Source: Metaphire vulgaris (taxonomy: Eukaryota; Annelida; Clitellata; Crassiclitellata; Megascolecidae). From it: a stretch of DNA of 64,000 bases. Under the pieces are notes generated by a model. It worked only from the letters and a program-made list of their open reading frames with translations, was not told where the DNA came from and searched no databases. Within the stretch, counting starts at the first letter, position 1. Each line of letters starts with the position of its first letter. Both the position numbers and the translations under genes were made by a program. Below are positions 28,901-38,600 of this stretch, piece by piece. Location of the stretch: the NCBI GenBank assembly GCA_018105865.1, contig CM030848.1:250501-314500 (forward strand), given 5' to 3'.

Positions 28901-31900
28901 CAAAATGACTAATTTTGACACTTAATAAAGTTCTTAAAACCAAAAAGGCCATCACAATTTTTTTATCAGTTATTATTTGATATGTGATCTATGCAAAATC
29001 ACAAAAAATTAGAAAAATATTTAACACTTTTTGCACACTGTGGTCAGTAGGGACCGTTGGTAACTGCACCATCTTTGGAAGTCAGTATACAATGCATTTA
29101 AAGGAATAGACAGTTACAAATTTGTATGTGAAATAACTGTTATATGTAGAATAAGCATTGTTTATATCAAAACAAAATACAAAATACTTTTGAAGTTATT
29201 TCAAAGTGGCAGATTTTTCTAAATTCGATCTGAAAAGCCATCTTTGACACTTTCTAACTAAAGAATGTGATTCACTATGTGTGACATTATTATATGCTGA
29301 GAATCAGTGTGAAAAACTGTACAAGCTCAACAAATTTCAGCCTCCTAGCCCTCACAGTTCAAATATTATTAGCATGTAAACATCATCTGCAGTCAGATTC
29401 CGAAATGATGTTATGGGCCTATTACAAAAGGGCACATAACTTTCAAACTACAGTGAATATTTCAGTAAAACTTGGTATTTTCCCATCAAATAGATATATA
29501 AACATATGGTGAAAATTTCATGCAATTCTGAGATGGTGAGGTGGGGACCATTGGTTGAGTTGACACGGAATGACCCGCCTGTGATGCCATTTGGTGAACT
29601 ACTATGTTACTTTCAATTCCCAAACGTGGCACAGTTTAACTGCGATATGCAGAAAACATGCGCGCTGCCGGAGCGGTTTCCATGACGAGTCTGACTCGTT
29701 ACTCACAGCGAAAGGGTTAATTATTCAGAAGAGATGCTATACAAATATTCTATGACATCACATTACATGTACATCTGTACTGCAAATGACACTGAATTCC
29801 TGCAAACAAAACTTTAAAAATGCAACAATAACATTGCATTTGGGGTTTCTGGCTCATATTCAATGACAGTTTAAATGAGCAGACAACAGACCATAGATGA
29901 AATTGCAACATGTACGGTAAAAATCTGTGAGAAAATCACTGTTACAACTTTAAAAAAACTTAAATGTGACTAAATACAAATTCTAATTCTCAACTTACAG
30001 TTTCCCAAGATGGATTGTTAGAACATGACTGCCACAAACCAATGAGTTCCTCAAACCATAAACTGAACACAAGATAAACAAAACTGTGGACAGTCAGAAA
30101 ATGTCTCAACTTCATCACACAACAATTCCACACAAATAATACATTATAAACAATATAAATATGCATGAAATATGCATATATTTGAAATTGTGGAAGTGAA
30201 TAACAATTAACTGTGCCACAAAATACACACATTTTTATTTAATTTCTATTACATTTTATGTTTAATTACAAAAAAGTCATAGTCAGTTTTCTTATCATAG
30301 ATTAAAAGCATACAGCATCACCCATGCCAATCCAGACGTTATCACTAAAGGCTTGGTCAAACTGTATGGAAATTATATTAACATAATTTAGAACTCAAAC
30401 AGGATATTATGGGATAATAAATTGTCAGCAGTGGTCATACAGATGCAACTGCATTGTGATACCAAAAACAAACAATATCAATTCAATGGATTTATGTACA
30501 ATATTAAGGTCTTACAGAAAACTGCGGTCATGTTCCTTGGGGTATATAACCGTCGGCAGAAAGTGTTCCATAAAGAAGATTCCCTGCATCATCTTCACGT
30601 CAAATGGACAGAGGAGCGGCCTCCATTCATCCAGCATCTCTTGCGTTGCCTCAACGGGAAAGTATCTAAGCAAATGAAAATCAGCAAGTGTTTAACTTGC
30701 GCATACAAGTGAAACATACCAGAGATTAAGAGAAATGGTCCCAAAAAGACATCCTGAAACCGTTTCCCTACATTTAAACCAATCATTACACCACGCAGTA
30801 AATAGATGCTAAGTACTACGCTTTAGAAGTTCTTCTACCGAAAACAGATACGATTGCAGAGGGATATCATCATATTAGAAATAACTCAAAATCAGCAAGT
30901 GCAAATCTGCTTCAAAAAGCAGAGGATCAAGATGGGAGACAATGTATTTTAACTCTGGTTTTCATCTTACATCTGGAAAGAGAACCCAACAAGACTCTGC
31001 TGAAGAACAAGTAAAGGCTAAACAACAGAGCAAGATCCATCATGCAACAATCTGAAGTACAAGACAGTGGCATTAAGGTCCTTGAAGGAAATCAAGGTGT
31101 GAAGCAAGAAGCTATGGTCTAACAGTAAACGTCGAGAAAACAAAGACATTTTTATTTGGAAAGAGAGAAATTGAAAGAAGAATAAACAATGAGAGGATCA
31201 AGTTAGAGCCATTGTAAAATCCACAGAGTTAACAATTTCTCCATTACCAAGAATTCAAAATTCAAATGGACTAATTTAACAATGACAATCATGATCCTTT
31301 AAAAATTACTTCTGGAGATATAAACCAGAATCAGAAAACCTGATTTGTTCCAGTTAATGCCAAACATCTAAATAACAGCAGTCGTACAAAATATTAAGGA
31401 ATCATATTAGATTTACACCTAAATATCACACTTTCTCAAGCAAATGTTTTCATTTATTATATAGAGCTGTTGAAAACCTGATCAGGGCTAAATTAACTTT
31501 AGATTTTCTAGCACTCAATTCACCATGAACAGTTATGAAGAAAATGACAGATGACAACAATGAAATGTCAAAGATTTTCATCAGCTGATCAATTTTTACA
31601 CCATAAATCTCTATTTTAAGAGAATTACCTGCACACCTGGTCTAGAGAGAAAGAGAGACAATATATGTGTCAATGCACTAAGCATTACACAACAGGACAT
31701 TCATAAAAACCCTCATCACTACACACTCTCCAACTGACAACTCCATTCACATAAATACAATTGAATAATACTTGCATTCGACACGCTCGAATAAGATTCT
31801 TCAGAACTTGTTCAATGTTTCTGAAATAGAAGAAAACTGTTTTCAAGCAACATAAATTCTCAGTTCTATGACTGCCAGTATAAAGAACAAAAGAAAAAGA

Positions 31901-33545
31901 GCATTCTCATTATAAGCAATACAATTCTGGTTTCAGTTTCAAAATTAAAACGTGTTGACTTGCTCTTAATGCCTTTTAATGTTCCTAAGGTCAAATCTAG
32001 TGTCATCATGAAGCAGCACGACCTTCATAAAAAATCCTCCATTCTGTCGATTTACACCTCTCACAATTAAATCACAGTATCACTGACTTAAATCCAAATT
32101 ATGGAATTTCAAATTTTTTTGGTCAATCTGAACAGCAAATTCTAATATTAAACAAATATTTCTAAAGACTATAATCACTCATAAAAATAAATACTTTAAT
32201 GGGGAAAATTTAATCTAATTTTAAATGCAACTGTCCAAAAGTTGAATGTCTCAAAGAAAAACATTCAATTGTATAATTAATGCCAATAAATTGATTTGTT
32301 CTAAATTTCAATCAATGACCACTCCAACAATTCACAATTACTGCCTGTTACTTCTCGCAAAACAAATACCAGTACATTATAAACATGCAGTTAGACATCT
32401 CAAGTTTAACAATCAGCATGCCATAACTTCTGTGGTAGCAACTGAAGCATTGCCATTGATTATGATTATTGATTATTACACACTCCACAGGTGATCAAAG
32501 TATTCTCCATAATTTTGTCAATTATTGTCAAGCAACTGAAGATTTTCAAAATGATTTACAATTTAATCAATTCCTCATCTGTGAAAGAATTATACAGGAA
32601 AATTACAATGCATTGAAAATGTACGTGCAAATTGTCTCTTCATGTATGAAAACCTGCTTATTATAATATTCACTCAAACCACTTGAAGCCCCATTCAGTA
32701 GCTCTGTCTTAGACTATCCACCAACCTGGGTTTAAGCCTCAGGCACTCACTTGTTTACTAGCATTAAGTGGACATAAACATGGTCTGTGTTACAGATCAC
32801 TAATGTATTATTATCAAAGCACTATAAAAATTGAAAAACAATATTAAATAAATCTCTCATAAGATTATGTACATGACAGATAACATTGATCCTGCTAATG
32901 GCAAAGAGGCACCGAATATAAATGAATTTGAATGTTATAGCCAAATTAAACTCTACATATACTAAGCCAAAATTGCCACACTCCATAATTATAATTTATA
33001 ATATTACTAAAAACATAACTATCATTGACCATGACCCCATCCCCAATTCTTCCAAACATCACAAGGGAATATACATTTTCATCTCAAAATAGGAAATTTG
33101 TTTAGTAGTACTGGTAATTTAAGCCTAAGAACAAAGCCACAACACAATGGAGATTACCGTATTTTCGCACACATAAGACATGGCTTATACGATTTTTACA
33201 CAATTAGCCCCCTTGGTGCGTCTTATACTCGGGTGCATCTTATCTAAATTTTTTGGAACATGAATAACTGCCATCTAAATCATCATCAATAAATAAATCC
33301 AAGACTAGTAGATGCAAGTAGAAATGGTGGAGGGAAATCCTTCCAATTCAAGGTAATCTCTGTGTCTGTCAGTATCTCTCTGTCTGTCTCTCTCACTCTC
33401 TCCGCCGGCAGTGACATTTAAGTGAATGAGGATTGTGATTAATCAGAATTCTGAATAGATCCCACAATAGACAGTTAAGTAACTTAAGTGTAGACATTAT
33501 ATGATTAATTATCAACGACAGTGGAGGGAAGCCCTTCCAATTCAA

Positions 33546-33606
<61 letters not shown>

Positions 33607-35626
33607 AGCCGGCAGCGACATGGAAATGAAAGATGATTTTAATTGGTCAGATTACTGAATAAAGATTTAGTGTTGGATGATTAAATTATTGATGTAGGTC
33701 TATTTTAACATTATGACAGTTGACGGAACCCCTTCCAATTCAAGGCCATCTCTCTCTCCTACCCTCCCTTCTTTCTCTCTCCTCTCTCCTATCTCTTGCT
33801 CTCTAGGGGCAGCCACATTCAGGTGAGATAGGATTGTAATTAACCAGGTAACTGAATAGACTCTGAATTTGACTTTTTTGGTGTGTCTTATATATGGGTG
33901 CGTCTTATCCATAATTTTTAAACACAAATCATCAAAACCAGCATCTTATACGCAGGTGTGTCTTATATGCATGAAAATATGGTACTTATTTAAAGATCAT
34001 GAAATGGCTGCACAGCAGTTGATAAAGAATGTAACCAAAATTTGAAATTTAATTTCTAAGTTACTCTGGTGGCAAAACTTCAAAAACATTTCTCAATTTT
34101 GTCTGCAATGAGCTGCTGGTCTACTTGTTGTACATGTCACATTTAAGAGACTGCAGCAATAATAACAATAAAAATCATACTAAGTAAATTTGTACTATTA
34201 AGCGCAATGCATTCAATAAGCTTAATTATATAATTTCAATTTGATGTTGGCTGGGTTGCTAACTAAAGAATTTGCAGATTGAAAGCACTAGTCTATCCAT
34301 CAACGAAGAACAAAAGCATCAACAATCTGCAATAAACTCCCCTTTGTCAGTGGTGGCTCCACAGGGGGGGCCCAGGGGCTTGTGCTCCCCTATTGAGTGC
34401 CTGACCCCCCAATGCCCCCCCTGTTGGGACCCTATAGTTAATAATACATACATAACAACAAATGGTTGGTTCCCCCTGATTAGAAGTTGCCACCCCAACG
34501 GCCCCCCACTTGCCAAATCCTGGAGCCGCCAATGCCCTTTGTGCATCTAAGGAAAGCACGAACTGTTTAACTTGGTCAACATAAACAAACCATAGTCTAG
34601 AATTAGTATGTCAACCCTAACAAATCAAGTGATAAAATCAACAAACTGCAATATACTATCAAATTTCAAATCAGCATGTTCTCAATCCTGTATATTGTGG
34701 ACAGTTATGCTTTGAAAGAAGCAGCTCTAGATCATCTCTCTGAGTTACTTCACCTTCTCAGTTCTATCATTGGTGAACCCTTTCTTCATTGCACCACTCA
34801 GACACTCTTCATCATTTCCACACAGACCAATGGCTTTGCATCAGTTGTCCAACCCTTAGGAACGTGCCTGTCACAAGCATACGTAAGCTTTCAGCCAAAT
34901 ATTTTGCAAAACACTCTTTCTGAAATGCTTTGATGCCTATTTCCTGTTCAGAGTAACCGTACTGGGTGCAAGTTTGAGTGCCTGTCCAGAAAAGGCACCA
35001 TATAAATGCTCTGTCAAATTACATTACATTACAATCTATATTAACAATATTAAAGCAGATTCATAAAAAAGCTTCACGCTATCTTAATTAGTAATTTGAG
35101 CTAAATAAGCGTAACATAAAAGTAATAAAGCAGCATATGTATGGGTGGGTGTGTGTGAGTGCGTGCATGATAAGTAAATTAAGTAAGTCAAAACAGATTC
35201 AATTAACATTCACAATAATAATATGATTCACCTGAATCAATATAAGCGTTTGGTCATTAAATTGCCAAACTCTCACATAACCAATTTCAAACTGATGTCA
35301 ACATAGACAAACCTTCTGCAGTTTCTCTATCTCTTGCCATCTATGCAGAATCCAACACAATCTAAGAACTTCACTATCAAACTTACAGATCATTACATTA
35401 TATGATTGGTTAACTGCATTACTGAAATGCATTCAGGTAGACCTGATACATCATATCACTAAAAAATACAATAAACTTCTATGTAAAAGAATTCAATTGG
35501 GGCAAAAGGAGGTGCAGCGGCAGGATTGTTGCCATGCTACTGAAGCAGCAGCGGGTTTTATTCTGACTTTAGCCACTCTGTGGGTAACAACGTCGGGATT
35601 AAGCTGTTCATGCTTACAATTCTTTA

Positions 35627-35684
<58 letters not shown>

Positions 35685-38600
35685 ATGTAGAGATTATTGT
35701 GGCAACTAATCCAGAGACTGCGTGGACACATTACAAATTCTTGCTTGTTCCATGCTTACAATTCTTCACTCTGTGAATGACTTAATGTGCAACGACAACC
35801 ATGTAATAATAATAATAACAATAATCATCACCATCATAATCAGGTGCCTTCAACTCATTCAAAACACCGTAGTGCACTTCATTTACTGCCTATTGCTGCT
35901 CAGCACATACTGCTGATGAGCTGTCTAACCTCCAATAACGTTCAGAACCGTGCTGCTGACATTTCACCCACCCATCTGCTGAAAACATTCCATCTTGTCT
36001 CAGTACACAAACGTCACAACATTCCATATCAACAAAAAAAGACCTGCTTCAAACAAAACAAAGCTGACAATCCCATTAGCCTAAGCAGCATTTCTATTCA
36101 TGCTATTGCATTCACTGATCATTTAACCATTTAACTGTCCAGCAACAGATGTCGACCAATGCCAACAGAACAGATAGAGACCAAAGTTTTCCACCAGTCG
36201 CAGAAATTCCGTAAAATTTCTAAGTTTCTGCAAAATTTTTCGGAATTTGGCACTGGACAGCTATTAGCGATACCACAGACAGGCCACATGGATGATGATG
36301 CAATTAGCGAAGCACATATTGATTACATAACAGATACTGAAATTGTATGACACTGAACAGAGTTGACATAATTTCATGCTGGTAATAGTGCAAGTGAACG
36401 CTAAGCGGGGAAATAGAACAGAGTGACAAAAATTAGATTTGACTCTTTGTAAAAGAACCTAAAAAATCAATTAAATTTCATTATTTAATTCATTAATATG
36501 GGACAAATTTTTAATTGATGGATGGATGAAATTGAGGATGTACAGAACTTCATATGTTTAATACAATTCACTACCAACACACAATACGGTATAAGCAATA
36601 GAAGCTGCAGCTGCATCAATGAACAATGACAAATTTATGACAATAATCACTCCTTTGGTAAAAATGATTCATCAAAGCCCAAGAGATAATATGGTGTCAG
36701 TGACAATCCAAAGACAGCCATAAGCACAATAATTATTCACCTAAAAAGCTTAAAGGGAATGCACTCCGACCCAAACTTACCTAGAGTCAACATCACCAAT
36801 GTGCATCGCACTCAAGGCCGTGCGGTTAACAGACTTCTTTCTCATCATTGACAAGTTTTGTCGTCTACTATTTCCTCTAAAATGCAGAGCGGCCATCTGA
36901 ATAAAGTTCTTACAAAGAACCACAGTCAAACCCAGTTATTGGCATAACATCTAAAAGCACGCTGCTTGAATGAACAGAATATTTCTAATCCCCACAATAT
37001 TCTAAATCAACCGCAGTGTGCAGTTCGTGATTGACAATGTCAACTCTGTTTAATGTCACTCAATCTGAACAGCAGTTCCACTATCACTACAGAAGTTTGA
37101 CATGCAGAGAGAAATGCAATAATTGCTTCAGAAAACATGCATGCAACATCAGTGCTGGTAATAAACACTGGTGATGGGACTAAGTGAAGAGGTCTTTTAT
37201 GGACAATTTCTAAAATGGACTTTTCACAAAGAACCCTTTTAAAAAGTAGATAAGCTAAATAATAGATATAAGTGTAAAGTAAATAACATTAAAATATGAA
37301 ACAACATTGCATCCTGAAACAAAAACAGAACAAAAATAATTCGGCAGAAGTAACAAGACATTCTGTTATTTTGACAGTGGAGCCAGACTTAGGAGAGTGA
37401 TAAATCAAATGTAAGCAGCTTAACCCTTTGGCCCCATAAGGATGATATTATGGCTTCATAACACATTGTGTTTATAATAGTCATACAGACTGCCAGGGCA
37501 AAAGGGTTAAGCACTGTGTAACAAATACAATCTATGTATAAAATGCAACAGAGAACCTATTAACTAACAGACAACACAATTAAATACAAAGCAAACTCAA
37601 GTGACATGAGTCAGTATCATCAGTAGTGTTAGTAGCCAAAAACTAACTAAATTCAAGCAGCTCTCCAAGAAAAAATCAACAGTCATTCAAAAACCTAACA
37701 GTAAATGTTGGATTTTAGTTGAAAATTTTGCATGATATTTTCAAATTACAAATAATAAATCTTTTAAAGTTTAACAACAATGCAAGAAAGAATGAGACAA
37801 TGATTGATGATTTTTTTTAAGGAAAGCCACTTGTCCGAAGAACAATGCATCCAGAATAAATGCTAAGTCAATGAACACAACCACGGACTAACTTACGAAG
37901 GAAATAAGACCAATCCGAGATGCTCATATGGCGAATAGACAACGGCCTCTAGTAGTTTATGCAAAGGTCGCCATTGAATGACGAGTTCTTCTCGAGGAAT
38001 AAGTTCACGCTTTCTAAATTCAAAGAGATCATGAAGCACACTTAACATAACTTCTAACATTCAACAATTAACATACATAAGACCAAATCAATTCTAAACA
38101 ATGCAATTTACATACCTCTAAAAATCTTAGAAAATAATATGCTTCATACACAAAATAAAAGAACTCAGATTTTACAACCTTAAAACAACAATAGTATTCA
38201 CCTATAATGTAAAATCCTTACTTTTCTTAAGGCAGTACTGTCTGGGATTGAAACTATAAAACAAGTCTATTAACACTACAGCAATAGGATATTATTTGTT
38301 CAAGCTGTTTGTGTACTGAAAAAGACTTTTATAACTGACTTTGAAATGAAGAAGTTCATTCAATAACTAATTAACAAAAGACAGAAATAAACACAAGAAT
38401 GTTTTTCAATAAAACAATCATAAAAGATAATTTTCTTGACACACATTTACCAGGTAAAATTACAATACATCTTGCATTATATCAAAAGGGATTCTTCATA
38501 AAATCCCCATATTCCATAAAATTTCAGTTATTTTCTGCTTGATTTTTGTAATTACAATTCAACATTTCATTTATAATTATCAATAAATTAACCTACATAT

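Larger units (their letters stand above)
31836..36780. other. Large PSME4 intron 3, repeat-dominated part
   Basis: Contents: a possible SINE-like B box at about 32725 (CTGGGTTTAAGCC), the 33155-33984 inverted-repeat element, a hAT copy at 34348, a LINE 3'-like tail near 34980-35035 (TATAAATGCT then TTACATTACA repeats), a SINE at 35497, a TTA repeat and a LINE-like RT fragment near 35840-36010 (plus). No further PSME4 exon is needed here. Confidence 0.6.

Noticed and set aside
36136..36255. CTGTCCAG...CTGGACAG inverted pair
   Set aside because: Arms are only 8-10 bp, no target duplication, and the match could be chance.
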